Part shown: positions 25,215 to 34,208 of the stretch, piece after piece | Layout: the number at the start of each line of letters is the position of its first letter | How positions within the stretch are numbered: position 1 is the first letter of the stretch | Assembly: GCF_006438925.1 (NCBI RefSeq) | Contig: NZ_RCZA01000012.1 | Location: 62,001 to 126,000, forward strand | Source of the DNA: Pseudomonas mandelii | Lineage (GTDB): Bacteria > Pseudomonadota > Gammaproteobacteria > Pseudomonadales > Pseudomonadaceae | Length of the DNA: 64,000 nucleotides | Direction: 5' to 3' | The notes under the pieces: generated by a model | Told to the model about the DNA's origin: nothing | Seen by the model: the letters and a program-made list of their open reading frames with translations, nothing else | The model's database searches: none | Made by a program: the position numbers and the translations under genes

Positions 25215-26840
25215 TCAGACCGAGAATCGCGCCACCATCGTATTCAGATCGACCGCCAACCGAGACAGCTCCTGACTCGCCGCACTGGTTTGATTCGCCC
25301 CGGCCGACGTCTGCAACGCAAGATCGCGAATGTTCATCAGGTTGCGATCCACCTCGCGCGCGACAGCCGCTTGTTCCTCTGAGGCGCTGGCGATCACCAG
25401 GTTGCGCTCATTGATCAGGGTAAACGCCGTGGCGATTTCCTCCAGCGCCGTGCCCGCTGCTTTCGCCACTTCCAGGGTCGAACGCGCCCGCGTGTTGCTC
25501 TGCTGCATCGAGCTGACCGCAGCATCGGTGCCTTGCTGGATGCCAGTAATCATCTGCTCGATTTCCTGGGTCGATTGCTGCGTCCGGTGCGCCAGCGCCC
25601 GCACTTCATCGGCCACCACCGCAAACCCGCGTCCGGCACTCCCGGCCCGCGCCGCTTCGATGGCCGCGTTCAGGGCCAGCAAGTTCGTCTGCTCGGCAAT
25701 CGAGCGAATCACATCCAGGACTTTGCTGATGCCATAAACCTTCTGCGCCAGGTCCTCGACCTGGTTCGCATTGGCCGTGACATCGTCGGCCAGTGATTCG
25801 ATGGACAACACGGTCTGATGCACCTGTTCGCGACCGTGCTGGGCGATCCGGTCGGATTCCCGAGACGCTTCGGACGTGGCCACCGCATTGCTCGCGACCT
25901 CCTCGACCGCCGCGGTCATCTGATTCACCGCCGTGGCGGCCTGGTCGATTTCCAGGCTCTGCTGATGCAGCCCCCGGGTGGCCTCTTCGGTCACACAACT
26001 GAGCTCTTCCGAGGCCGAGGCCAATTGGCTGGACGAGTCGGAAATACGCCGCAGGGTTTCGCGCAAACTCCCCTGCATGCTCTTGAGCGCGTGCAACAGC
26101 CGCGCCGGCTCGTCCTTGCCGCTGATGCTGATATCACCGGTGAGATCGCCGCCAGCCACCCCTTCAGCCACCTTCAACGATTGGGAAAGCGGCACGACGA
26201 TGCTGCGGGTCAGCAGCAGCGCCAGGCCGATGGTCATCAGCGCCGTCAGACCGATCATCATCCCGACCCAGACCCGCGATTGGCTGAACACTTGGCGCCC
26301 CGCCTCCGTCGCCAGGTTAGCGTTGTGTTTGTTCAGTTCGATCAATGCCTGGAGGGTGACGGTGATTTCATCGGCCAATGGACTCATCTCGCCATTGAGG
26401 ATGGCGGCCGCCTCATCCACCCGTCCCTGGGCCGAGAGCGCCATCACCTGAGTCTGGAACTGCAAGTATTTTTGCTCCGAGGATTTGAAGCGTTCGAACA
26501 GCACCCGCTCTTCGGGCAGCACGATCAGCGCCTCGTAGCGCTGCTGAGGCTCATCCAGGAGACTTTTGAGCTCGTTGAGTTTGCTGAGGTTTTGCGCCAG
26601 CACCTGCGGGTCTCGGTTGAGCAACAGGCGCATCGTCAGTGCTCGCATCCGCAGCATGTCCTGATTCATCTCCCCGACGGCCATCACGCTGGGCAGCCAG
26701 TTGTCATCGACCTGATCGGACTGCGCGCGCATGTTCGACATTTGCAGCAGGGCGAACGCCCCCAATCCAAACACCATCAACGCCAGCAGGCCAAAAACCA
26801 GGCCCGCACGCGGCGCAATATTGAGACTTCTGATACTCAT
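25215..26840 (-). CDS. Methyl-accepting chemotaxis protein
   Basis: This 541-residue chemoreceptor has a first membrane helix (GLVFGLLALMVFGLGAFALLQ, about residues 10-32), a periplasmic region of about 155 residues with helical-bundle character (4HB type), a second helix (VWVGMMIGLTALMTIGLALLLT near 190), a HAMP linker, and a signalling domain. The conserved hairpin tip near 385 reads SIAEQTNLLALNAAIEAARAG. It should feed CheA/CheW. The ligand cannot be predicted. I chose 26840 over 26858 because AAGGA is nine bases upstream. Confidence 0.93.
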   Translation of the reverse strand: MSIRSLNIAPRAGLVFGLLALMVFGLGAFALLQMSNMRAQSDQVDDNWLPSVMAVGEMNQDMLRMRALTMRLLLNRDPQVLAQNLSKLNELKSLLDEPQQRYEALIVLPEERVLFERFKSSEQKYLQFQTQVMALSAQGRVDEAAAILNGEMSPLADEITVTLQALIELNKHNANLATEAGRQVFSQSRVWVGMMIGLTALMTIGLALLLTRSIVVPLSQSLKVAEGVAGGDLTGDISISGKDEPARLLHALKSMQGSLRETLRRISDSSSQLASASEELSCVTEEATRGLHQQSLEIDQAATAVNQMTAAVEEVASNAVATSEASRESDRIAQHGREQVHQTVLSIESLADDVTANANQVEDLAQKVYGISKVLDVIRSIAEQTNLLALNAAIEAARAGSAGRGFAVVADEVRALAHRTQQSTQEIEQMITGIQQGTDAAVSSMQQSNTRARSTLEVAKAAGTALEEIATAFTLINERNLVIASASEEQAAVAREVDRNLMNIRDLALQTSAGANQTSAASQELSRLAVDLNTMVARFSV

Positions 26841-27091
26841 TAATCTGGTTCCTTCCAAAGTGCCGCCTCAATCCTGCAGCGGGTTGCCTTAGAAGGTATC
26901 GGCCCTGAGAGATTTTGCGTAAGACGAAAAAGTGATATCAAAACGCCTTGCTACTTCGTTCGTCGGGCGGTAACGATTCAGCGCACGGCAATGGGCGAGC
27001 AAGAAAGTGGAACGCGTAACAGGAGGAGTGCTCTATACCTTCAAGGTCTTTTTTGATCGAATGATTTTTCTTGTTGCCTACGAGGTTTCCC

Positions 27092-27508
27092 ATGACTGTC
27101 ACCGTCAATACCGTTTCCGCCGAAGGTTTTCGTCATAGCGTACAGATCGATGACCACGAACTCTTTGCCGACGTACCGACATCCCTCGGTGGCGAAGGCT
27201 CGGCGCCCGAGCCACACGATTACTTCGACGCGGCCCTGGGTGCCTGCAAGGCCCTGACCCTGAAGATGTACGCAAAGAAGAAAGACATCCCGCTGACCGG
27301 TGTCACGGTCGAAGTCAAACGTGACAACAGCGAAGAGCAGAAAGGTAAATATGCCCTCCACGTCAAACTGACACTCAAAGGTGTGCTCACCGACGCCCAG
27401 CGCGACGAGCTGCACCGCGTGGCCGACCGTTGCCCGGTCCACAAGTTGATGACCACCACCGACGTCAGCATCGAAACGCACCTGTCTGAAGGTGCCTTCA
27501 GCCAATAG
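27092..27508 (+). CDS. OsmC family peroxidase
   Basis: This 138-residue protein reduces organic hydroperoxides with two cysteines, here in GACKALTLKMY near residue 52 and ADRCPVHKLM near 118, as in OsmC/Ohr proteins. GAGG is six bases before the ATG at 27092. A CTATACC box with TGGAAC 18 bases ahead (27008-27040) resembles a stationary-phase promoter, weakly. A pirin gene follows with 61 bases between. Confidence 0.9.
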   Translation: MTVTVNTVSAEGFRHSVQIDDHELFADVPTSLGGEGSAPEPHDYFDAALGACKALTLKMYAKKKDIPLTGVTVEVKRDNSEEQKGKYALHVKLTLKGVLTDAQRDELHRVADRCPVHKLMTTTDVSIETHLSEGAFSQ

Positions 27509-27569
27509 CGGCAAGGGCTGCGCAAGCGGGTTATGCTCCACGCATTACCCGCTCAGCCTGGAATGCAGC

Positions 27570-28433
27570 ATGAACACTCCGCTCGTGATCCGTCCCCGCG
27601 CCGAAGATGTCGAAGGCCAGCCCATTCTTCGCCCACTGCCGTCAGCCAAATGCCGTAGCGTCGGGCCTTTCGTGTTTTTCGACCACATGCTCGAAACCCG
27701 TTATGAGGCGGGAAAAGGCATGAACATCCGTCAGCATCCGCACATTGGTCTGTCGACTCTCACGTACTTGTTCGAAGGAAAAATCCAGCACAAGGACAGC
27801 CTCGGCTCCGATCAGGTGGTGGAGGCCGGTGATGTCAGCTGGATGACGGCGGGCAGCGCGATTGCCCACGTCGAGCGCACGCCTGAGGCGTTGAAGGACA
27901 GCGGCTTCACGATGCATGGTTTGCAGATTTGGCTGGCCTCACCGAAAGATAAAGAGCACGGCCCCGGACATTACAGCCACCATCCGGCGGCCACGCTGCC
28001 GGTCAGCGATAACCTGGGGGTGAAGATCCGGATGATTGCCGGGTCAGGCTTTTGCCTGGAATCACCGGTCCCGGTGCTTTCTCCTACGCTGTATGCCGAA
28101 TTGAACCTGCAAACGGCGACCACCTTGCTGATTCCTACCGAGCATGAAGAACGAGCGTTGTATGTGCTGGACGGCGAGGTGCAACTGAATGGCGAGCTGC
28201 TAGAACCGCATTCGCTGGTGGTGTTGCCGGTCGGGGAAGAGATGACGCTGTTTGCTGAAAGCGACTGTCATGCCGTGCTGTTTGGCGGAGCGCCCCTGGA
28301 TGGGCCGCGGCGGATCAACTGGAACTTCGTGGCGAGCGATCCGACGTTGATCGATGAAGCGCGGCGACGCTGGGCGGCCGGGGATTGGCCGACGGTGCCG
28401 GGGGAAAGTGAGCGGATTGAGTTGCCTCGGTAG
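27570..28433 (+). CDS. Pirin family protein
   Basis: This 287-residue bicupin protein has the iron-binding His cluster of the family in MNIRQHPHIGLSTLTYLFEG (residues 50-70) and IQHKDSLG, with AHVERTPEA near 100. Some pirins act as quercetin dioxygenases, others as redox-sensing partners, and this one cannot be assigned. The start at 27570 has only a weak GGAA upstream. It may be cotranscribed with osmC, which would fit an oxidative-stress setting. Confidence 0.9.
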   Translation: MNTPLVIRPRAEDVEGQPILRPLPSAKCRSVGPFVFFDHMLETRYEAGKGMNIRQHPHIGLSTLTYLFEGKIQHKDSLGSDQVVEAGDVSWMTAGSAIAHVERTPEALKDSGFTMHGLQIWLASPKDKEHGPGHYSHHPAATLPVSDNLGVKIRMIAGSGFCLESPVPVLSPTLYAELNLQTATTLLIPTEHEERALYVLDGEVQLNGELLEPHSLVVLPVGEEMTLFAESDCHAVLFGGAPLDGPRRINWNFVASDPTLIDEARRRWAAGDWPTVPGESERIELPR

Positions 28434-28454
28434 GTGGCGTCAGGCTGAATATCC

Positions 28455-28614
28455 ACCCCTCACCCCAGCCCTCTCCCCACAGGGGAGAGGGGGAAAGGGA
28501 GCAGATCGGGGGCTTTTCAAACCTGAGTTCGACTCAATCTTTCAGGTCGCAATATTTCAAACATCCCCATAGGTCAGTCCCCTCTCCCTCCGGGAGAGGG
28601 TTAGGGTGAGGGAA
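28455..28614. repeat. Inverted repeat, CCCTCACCC..CCCTCTCCC family
   Basis: Two arms with CCTCACCCCAGCCCTCTCC and its inverse (GGAGAGGGTTAGGGTGAGGG) flank an about 85-base spacer. The same family appears at 62552-62668. Confidence 0.8.
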
Positions 28615-28625
28615 GCTTTTCGCTC

Positions 28626-29354
28626 TTAACCTTTAAAAACTTCATCCAGCAAGTTGTGCATCGACGTAAACGCACGCCCCGCAGTCTTCGCGTCATACAT
28701 CATCATGCCCGGCACATTGGCGTGCGGATCGGTGAAGGAATGCACCGCGCCGCCGTAGCTCAGCAATTGCCAATCCACGCCCGCAGCATTCATTTCAGCT
28801 TCAAACGCCGGCAGTTGCTCTTTCGGCACCAATGGATCGGATGCACCGTGCAGCACCAGCACCGAGCCTTTGATGTTCCTGGCATCCGCCGGATTCGGCG
28901 AATCCAGCGTTCCGTGGAACGATACCGCCGCTTTCACCGGCGCGCCGGTGCGCGCCAGATCCAGCGCGCAGCAACCACCGAAGCAGAAACCAAAGGTCGC
29001 CAGTTTCGAGCTATCGACCGCCGCTTCGTCCTGGATTTGCAGCTGATCGAACGCTGCTCGCATGCGTTTGCGCAACAACGGCCGGTCATGCTTGAGCGGC
29101 ATCATGGCAGCGCCCGCCTCGTCGCCGTTCTGCGGACGGACCGACTGGCCGTAGAGGTCCGCGATCAGCACCACATAACCCTTGGACGCCACGGACTTGG
29201 CAATTTCCTCGGCACCGGCACTGACGCCCATCCAGTTCGGCGCCATCAACAGGCCGGGACGTGGGCCTTTGTGGTCGGCATCGAACGCCAGACGGCTTTC
29301 ATACGACTGGCCATCAATCTGATAAGCGACGGAACGAACAGTGATTTGGCTCAT
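28626..29354 (-). CDS. Dienelactone hydrolase family protein
   Basis: This 242-residue alpha/beta hydrolase carries the Cys nucleophile in FGFCFGGCCALDLAR near residue 120, the Asp in LHGASDPLVP near 172 and the His in GAVHSFTD near 203, the Cys-Asp-His triad of dienelactone hydrolases. Paralogues outside catechol operons have unclear substrates. GGGAG is seven bases before the ATG. It lies after the htpG terminator. Confidence 0.9.
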   Translation of the reverse strand: MSQITVRSVAYQIDGQSYESRLAFDADHKGPRPGLLMAPNWMGVSAGAEEIAKSVASKGYVVLIADLYGQSVRPQNGDEAGAAMMPLKHDRPLLRKRMRAAFDQLQIQDEAAVDSSKLATFGFCFGGCCALDLARTGAPVKAAVSFHGTLDSPNPADARNIKGSVLVLHGASDPLVPKEQLPAFEAEMNAAGVDWQLLSYGGAVHSFTDPHANVPGMMMYDAKTAGRAFTSMHNLLDEVFKG

Positions 29355-29383
29355 GACTAACTCCCAGTAAAAGACACCAGAAT

Positions 29384-29410
29384 AAAAAAAACCCGCCGAA
29401 GCGGGTTTTT
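29384..29410 (-). terminator. Intrinsic terminator after htpG
   Basis: AAACCCGC/GCGGGTTT stem followed on the minus strand by a run of Ts, 12 bases beyond the htpG stop. Confidence 0.9.
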
Positions 29411-29421
29411 GTACAACGCAG

Positions 29422-31326
29422 TTAAACCGACAGTTCAACCAGCAGCTTGTTGAGACGGCGCACGTAGGCGGCCGGGTCTTTCAAGCTGTCGCCGGCGGCC
29501 AGCGCCGCCTGATCGAAGAGAATGTGCGACAGGTCGCCGAAGCGTTCGTCGCTCTGCTCGTTGTCGAGCTTCTCGATCAGCGGGTGAGCCGGGTTGAATT
29601 CGAAGATCGGCTTCGATTCCGGAACCTTCTGACCGCTCGCTTCCAGGATCTGACGCATCTGCATGCCCAGGTCCTGCTCGCCGATGGCCAGAATCGCCGG
29701 GGAATCGGTCAGACGATGGGAAACTCGCACTTCAGCAACGGAGTCGCCCAGTGCAGTTTTCAGACGCTCAACCAGACCTTCTTTGGACTTGGCGACTTCT
29801 TCCGCAGCTTTCTTGTCTTCTTCCGAATCCAGGTTGCCCAGGTCCAGGTCACCACGCGCCACGTCGACAAAGCTCTTGCCGTCGAAGTCGCTGAGGTAGC
29901 TCATCAGCCACTCGTCGATGCGGTCGGTCAGCAGCAGCACTTCGATGCCTTTCTTGCGGAAGACTTCCAGGTGCGGGCTGTTTTTGACTTGCGCGTAGGT
30001 TTCGCCGGTCAGGTAGTAAATCTTGTCCTGACCTTCCTTGGCGCGAGCCAGGTATTCGGCCAGACCCACCACTTGCTCGCCTTCATCACCGTTGGTCGAT
30101 GCGAAACGCAGCAGGCCAGCGATTTTCTCTTTATTGGCGAAGTCTTCTGCCGGGCCTTCTTTCATGACCTGGCCAAAGTTTTTCCAGAAGCTCTTGTATT
30201 GCTCAGGCTCGTTCTTCGCCAGCTTTTCCAACATGTCGAGAACGCGCTTGGTCAGCGCCGACTTCATGGAATCGATGATCGGATCTTTCTGCAGGATTTC
30301 CCGCGACACGTTCAGCGACAGGTCGTTGGAATCGACCACACCTTTGATGAAGCGCAGGTACAGCGGCAGGAACGACTCCGCCTGATCCATCACGAACACG
30401 CGCTGCACGTACAGCTTCAGGCCTTTCGGCGCTTCACGCTGATACAGATCGAACGGAGCACGGGCCGGCACGTAGAGCAGCGAGCTGTATTCGAGCTTGC
30501 CTTCGACCTTGTTGTGGCTCCAGCTCAGCGGGTTTTCGAAGTCATGAGCGACGTGTTTGTAGAACTCCTGGTATTCCTCGTCCTTGATCTCGGTACGCGG
30601 ACGGGTCCACAGGGCACTGGCGCGGTTGACGGTTTCCCATTCAACGGCCGGTTGCTCTTCGCCTTCAACGGCGGCCACTTCTTTCGGCAACTCGATCGGC
30701 AGAGCGATGTGGTCGGAGTACTTCTTGATGACGTTGCGCAGACGCCAGCCATCGGCGAATTCGTCTTCACCGGACTTCAGGTGCAGGACGATACGGGTGC
30801 CGCGCTCGGCTTTATCAACGGTGGCAACTTCGAAGTCACCCTCGCCTTTGGACGACCAGTGAACGCCTTCGCTGGCAGCAGCACCGGCACGACGGCTGAA
30901 CACGTCGACTTTGTCGGCGACGATGAATGCAGAGTAGAAACCCACACCGAATTGACCGATCAGGTGGGAATCTTTTTTCTGATCACCAGAGAGATGTTTC
31001 ATGAAATCGGCAGTGCCGGATTTGGCGATGGTACCCAGGTGGGTGATCGCATCTTCACGGCTCATGCCGATGCCGTTGTCTTCGAGGGTGACGGTTTTAG
31101 CGTCCTTGTCGAAGCTCACACGGATTTTCAGTTCGGCGCCACCTTCCAGCAACTCAGGCTTGGACAGGGCTTCGAAACGTAATTTGTCGACAGCGTCAGA
31201 GGCGTTCGAGATCAATTCGCGAAGGAAAATTTCCTTGTTGGAATACAGCGAATGGATCATGAGGTGCAGCAGTTGCTTCACCTCGGTCTGGAAGCCCAGG
31301 GTTTCCTTTTGAGTTTCCACACTCAT
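29422..31326 (-). CDS. htpG: Molecular chaperone HtpG (Hsp90)
   Basis: HtpG is the 634-residue bacterial Hsp90 ATPase. The GHKL ATP site shows LRELISNASDAVDKLR near residue 32, DNGIGMSREDAI near 82 and GQFGVGFYSAFIVADKV near 120. The middle and C-terminal dimerisation regions follow at full length. The start at 31326 gives the usual MSVETQKETLGF; an ATG two codons earlier is possible and better spaced from GGAG. A sigma-32 promoter is visible upstream. Confidence 0.97.
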   Translation of the reverse strand: MSVETQKETLGFQTEVKQLLHLMIHSLYSNKEIFLRELISNASDAVDKLRFEALSKPELLEGGAELKIRVSFDKDAKTVTLEDNGIGMSREDAITHLGTIAKSGTADFMKHLSGDQKKDSHLIGQFGVGFYSAFIVADKVDVFSRRAGAAASEGVHWSSKGEGDFEVATVDKAERGTRIVLHLKSGEDEFADGWRLRNVIKKYSDHIALPIELPKEVAAVEGEEQPAVEWETVNRASALWTRPRTEIKDEEYQEFYKHVAHDFENPLSWSHNKVEGKLEYSSLLYVPARAPFDLYQREAPKGLKLYVQRVFVMDQAESFLPLYLRFIKGVVDSNDLSLNVSREILQKDPIIDSMKSALTKRVLDMLEKLAKNEPEQYKSFWKNFGQVMKEGPAEDFANKEKIAGLLRFASTNGDEGEQVVGLAEYLARAKEGQDKIYYLTGETYAQVKNSPHLEVFRKKGIEVLLLTDRIDEWLMSYLSDFDGKSFVDVARGDLDLGNLDSEEDKKAAEEVAKSKEGLVERLKTALGDSVAEVRVSHRLTDSPAILAIGEQDLGMQMRQILEASGQKVPESKPIFEFNPAHPLIEKLDNEQSDERFGDLSHILFDQAALAAGDSLKDPAAYVRRLNKLLVELSV

Positions 31327-31392
31327 GGTCATCAAACTCCAATCAGATGGCAGTGGCCGCGACCTGAAGGGTCGGCGGCGGGTTGTCATCAA

Positions 31393-31420
31393 AGTTGGGG
31401 GCTGAGTTCAGGATTTCAAG
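31393..31420 (-). promoter_or_regulatory. Sigma-32 heat-shock promoter of htpG
   Basis: On the minus strand CTTGAA (31420-31415), a 13-base spacer, then CCCCCAACT (31401-31393) closely match the RpoH pattern CTTGAA / CCCCAT. Transcription would begin near 31386, giving a 60-base leader that contains a GC hairpin at about 31353-31380. Confidence 0.75.
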
Positions 31421-31422
31421 GG

Positions 31423-31860
31423 CTATTCAATTTTGAAATGGGCGCGGGCTGTGGCAATCGGTTCGACCTCAGTGCTTTGCCAGGCCGTAATCGCAACGTT
31501 GGCTACCCGGCGGCCCTGCCGGCAAACCTGGCATCTGGCCCAGGTGTCGCGAAACTGCCCGGCGCGCAGATAGTCGAGGGAGAAATCGATGATCTTCGGC
31601 ACACCCGGCGAACCGGTGAAAATCAGCAGGTGCAGCGCTGCGGACAACTCCATGAACCCGGCGATCACGCCACCATGAATCGCCGGCAATAAAGGGTTAC
31701 CAATGTTGTCCTTGTTGGACGGCAAGCGAAACAGCAGATCATCCCCCACCCGCGAACATTCGATGCCGATCAATTTGGCGTAGGGAATCAGGTGCAGTAG
31801 CGAGGCGTAGTCGCCCTGCTCATGTGCCTGCTGAAGTTGTTCCTTGAACGCGTCAGTCAT
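31423..31860 (-). CDS. PaaI-like hotdog thioesterase
   Basis: This 145-residue hotdog-fold protein has the family motif NPLLPAIHGGVIAGFMELSA near residue 55-75, with the HGG turn and following helix, and hydrolyses acyl-CoA or related thioesters. The start at 31860 overlaps the stop of the neighbouring thioesterase in an ATGA junction. The pair is likely cotranscribed and may form a heteromer; substrate is unknown. Confidence 0.87.
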   Translation of the reverse strand: MTDAFKEQLQQAHEQGDYASLLHLIPYAKLIGIECSRVGDDLLFRLPSNKDNIGNPLLPAIHGGVIAGFMELSAALHLLIFTGSPGVPKIIDFSLDYLRAGQFRDTWARCQVCRQGRRVANVAITAWQSTEVEPIATARAHFKIE

Positions 31861-32333
31861 TTCGCACCTCCGGCGATGACGCCGCCAAAGCCTTTGGTGC
31901 CCTTGATGGCTTTGCCCATGCGCATGAAGGTGCCCACCACGTGGGCGATGGGCTGCTCGGGATTGTCCTGATAGGCGAAACCGCGAGCAAAGATCACATC
32001 CGTGGTCACCCGGTAGCACTGGGCAAAACCGTAGACATCTTTATGCGGCTCGGCGGCGTGCATGTAGTCGATGCGCAGGTCGAGGGTCGGACAAACTTCG
32101 AACTCGGGCAACACGCAGAGGGTGGACATGCCGCAGGCCGTGTCCATCAGCGAGGTCAGCGCCCCGCCATGTATCACGCCGGTTTGCGGGTTGCCAACAA
32201 TTTGAGGACTGTACGGCAAGATGACCGTCAGGCCTTCGCTGCTGGCGCTGTGAACCCGCAGCCCAAGTACCTGACAATGTCGCAGCGCCGAGAGAAATCG
32301 TGTAGCGCGCTCAAAAACGGGGTTTTCGGCCAT
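31857..32333 (-). CDS. PaaI-like hotdog thioesterase
   Basis: This 158-residue hotdog protein contains NPQTGVIHGGALTSLMDTACG near residues 50-70, the PaaI catalytic-turn signature with Asp, and DLRIDYMHAAEPHKDVYG near 90. It differs enough from its downstream neighbour to be an old duplicate or unrelated subfamily. The start at 32333 is supported by domain length; AAGAG lies about 11 bases upstream, so translation initiation is not strong. Confidence 0.87.
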   Translation of the reverse strand: MAENPVFERATRFLSALRHCQVLGLRVHSASSEGLTVILPYSPQIVGNPQTGVIHGGALTSLMDTACGMSTLCVLPEFEVCPTLDLRIDYMHAAEPHKDVYGFAQCYRVTTDVIFARGFAYQDNPEQPIAHVVGTFMRMGKAIKGTKGFGGVIAGGAK

Positions 32334-32427
32334 TTTGATAAAACTCTTCTTAGTGTTCAGGCAACGCACTAGGCGTTTTTAGTAAAAGTTCCCGTCGGAA
32401 TAAACTTATATATCTGTATGAATTGAG

Positions 32428-32455
32428 GAACTTAACGCTATGGGCTGCGCTCGAA
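32428..32455 (+). promoter_or_regulatory. AlgU (sigma-22)-type promoter of the small lipoprotein
   Basis: GAACTT (32428-32433), a 17-base spacer and TCGAA (32451-32455) fit the GAACTT-N16/17-TCnnA pattern of envelope-stress promoters. Transcription would start near 32460, giving a short leader with AAGGAG before the ATG. Confidence 0.6.
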
Positions 32456-32493
32456 AGACCAGTAGATATATTTTCCATAAGGAGAAACACCCC

Positions 32494-32727
32494 ATGCGTA
32501 AGACTTTAGCTATTGCCTTGATGTTGACCGCTTCCCTCGGTCTCGCAGCCTGCGATAAAAAATCCGAGGACAAAGCTCAAGATGCCAACAAACATGCCGA
32601 GCAAGCTCAGCAAGACATGAGCAAAGCTCAGGATAAAGTGAACGACGCGGCGAAAGAAAACGCCGAAGCCGCCAAAGCTCAGGCTGAATCGAACGAAGCA
32701 GCCACAAAAGAAGCACCTAAAAACTAA
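32494..32727 (+). CDS. Small alanine-rich lipoprotein
   Basis: This 77-residue lipoprotein has a lipobox SLGLAAC (Cys at about residue 20), then a charged, Ala/Lys/Glu/Gln-rich helix (residues 23-72) with heptad-like spacing that should form a coiled coil, resembling small envelope-stress lipoproteins in pseudomonads. AAGGAG is nine bases before the ATG. An AlgU-type promoter lies upstream and a terminator follows. Function unknown; envelope stability is the likely theme. Confidence 0.9.
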   Translation: MRKTLAIALMLTASLGLAACDKKSEDKAQDANKHAEQAQQDMSKAQDKVNDAAKENAEAAKAQAESNEAATKEAPKN

Positions 32728-32748
32728 AACAGTTTTTAGCGTGATAAA

Positions 32749-32776
32749 GAAAACCCGCCAAGTGCGGGTTTTCTTT
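32749..32776. terminator. Intrinsic terminator after the small lipoprotein
   Basis: AAAACCCGC/GCGGGTTTT stem with TCTTTT downstream. The A-run on the other side lets it stop the minus-strand MAPEG gene as well. Confidence 0.85.
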
Positions 32777-32804
32777 TGCCTGGTTTTTGTTTGCAAAGCA
32801 GGCG

Positions 32805-33206
32805 TTACAGCAAAATAGTTTTAAAAGTCGGACTAATCATCAACAGCAACGAACAGACTAGTCCGACGCCCCATACCAGGCTCCGCTGCCAGGCCAGATC
32901 AACCCAATAGCACAGCAAATAAATGACTCGTGTGATCACGAAGATGATTGCCAGCAAGTCGATCAGCCACCCCGCTGTCTGCGTGGTATGCGCCATCAAC
33001 ACCCCCACCGCGAAAAGAATGAACGCCTCAAAGCAGTTTTGATGAGCCGCCAACGCACGGGCACCGAAGCCAGTCAGTTGCGTCTGTTGCTGACGCGGCA
33101 GATGGTTGTCATAACCACCATGGTCATTCATTGCCTTGGCCACGGGAATTTTTGCCACAAAAATCAGCAAGGCACTGATAAATACACACCAGAACGGAAT
33201 ACTCAT
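32805..33206 (-). CDS. MAPEG family membrane protein
   Basis: This 133-residue protein has four hydrophobic segments and the MAPEG hallmark GARALAAHQNCFEAFILFAVGVL near residue 50-72 (the RAxxNxxE-type segment with HQNxxE). The family includes membrane glutathione transferases, but bacterial members lack assigned substrates. Its ATG overlaps the stop of the DUF599 gene by one base. Confidence 0.85.
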   Translation of the reverse strand: MSIPFWCVFISALLIFVAKIPVAKAMNDHGGYDNHLPRQQQTQLTGFGARALAAHQNCFEAFILFAVGVLMAHTTQTAGWLIDLLAIIFVITRVIYLLCYWVDLAWQRSLVWGVGLVCSLLLMISPTFKTILL

Positions 33207-33943
33207 CAAACAGCCTCTTTAATCGCCTCGGGCAATGGCGCCTCTGTAGGTGTATAGACCATCACGTCGAGAACGTCGGAATGAAACTCCCGGCGATACA
33301 ACACCAACACCACGCCGGCACTCATCAACATGAACAACCACGGGCTGACGAACCAGGCCAGCATGGTCATGCCGAAGTAGTAAGAGCGCAGTCCGAAGTT
33401 GAACTGGTTGGCGGCCATGGAAATGACGCGGGCCGCCCGGGCAGCAAAGGCTTTGCGCTCTTGTTCGGAAACATGACGCTCACCGACCATAGGCGCCGAG
33501 CCCACCAGAATTGCCGCAAAGTTGTACTGGCGCATGCACCAGCTGAACGTAAAGAACGCATAGACAAACACCAGCGCCAGGCACAGCAACTTGATCTCCG
33601 ACATCCCCTGGGATGCCTGCTGCACCATCGGGATATCCGCCAATAACGATACTGCCCTTTCGGAGGCTCCGAGCACCGTGAGAATGCCGGCCAGGATAAT
33701 CAATGTGCTGGAGGCGAAGAACGAGGCGTTGCGCTCCAGGTTACCGATCACGCTGGCGTCAGCGATGCGGTTGTCGCGCAACAGCATGCGGCGCATCCAG
33801 TCTTCGCGATAAAGGTGCAGCACACTGGCCAGGCACGCGGTGTCGCGGCCCTTCCACGTCGCATAACGGGTGTAGCCGCCCCAGCAGATGACGAACCAGA
33901 GCGCGGCGAGGATGTGGATCATGTTGGCGTGGATGAACGACAT
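33206..33943 (-). CDS. DUF599 family membrane protein
   Basis: This 245-residue protein has about four hydrophobic segments: residues 8-25, 72-95, 115-140 and 200-222. It contains the DUF599 core RRMLLRDNRIADASVIGNLERNASFFASS in the region 50-78. Function is unknown. It forms a two-gene operon with the MAPEG gene, so a membrane redox or stress role is plausible but unproven. Confidence 0.85.
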   Translation of the reverse strand: MSFIHANMIHILAALWFVICWGGYTRYATWKGRDTACLASVLHLYREDWMRRMLLRDNRIADASVIGNLERNASFFASSTLIILAGILTVLGASERAVSLLADIPMVQQASQGMSEIKLLCLALVFVYAFFTFSWCMRQYNFAAILVGSAPMVGERHVSEQERKAFAARAARVISMAANQFNFGLRSYYFGMTMLAWFVSPWLFMLMSAGVVLVLYRREFHSDVLDVMVYTPTEAPLPEAIKEAV

Positions 33944-33980
33944 GCAGGTCCTTGTGATGTAGATGCGGAGTACATAATTC

Positions 33981-34073
33981 CTGTGAGAGCGAGCCTGCTC
34001 GCGATGACGGATTTACATTCAACACATATGTTGACTGATCTACCGCTATCGCGAGCAGGCTCGCTCCCACATT
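33981..34073. repeat. REPIN
   Basis: Inverted pair of REP cores (GAGCGAGCCTGCTCGCGATG and ATCGCGAGCAGGCTCGCTCC) between the DUF599 gene and brnQ. Confidence 0.85.
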
Positions 34074-34133
34074 AGGTCTTGGCACTGCTTCGACGTTAGC
34101 TCAAGGAAAAAGACACTGCACCGACTCCAAAAA

Positions 34134-34165
34134 AAATGCCCCGTATCGATTGATACGGGGCATTT
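34134..34165 (-). terminator. Intrinsic terminator after brnQ
   Basis: AAATGCCCCGTATC/GATACGGGGCATTT stem followed by eight Ts on the minus strand. Confidence 0.9.
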
Positions 34166-34208
34166 CCATGTGTGTTCACGGCCCGCTTGTGGCGGGCCAT
34201 GAAGCGGC

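Noticed and set aside
29524..31182. A 552-codon open frame on the plus strand
   Set aside because: Antisense to htpG.
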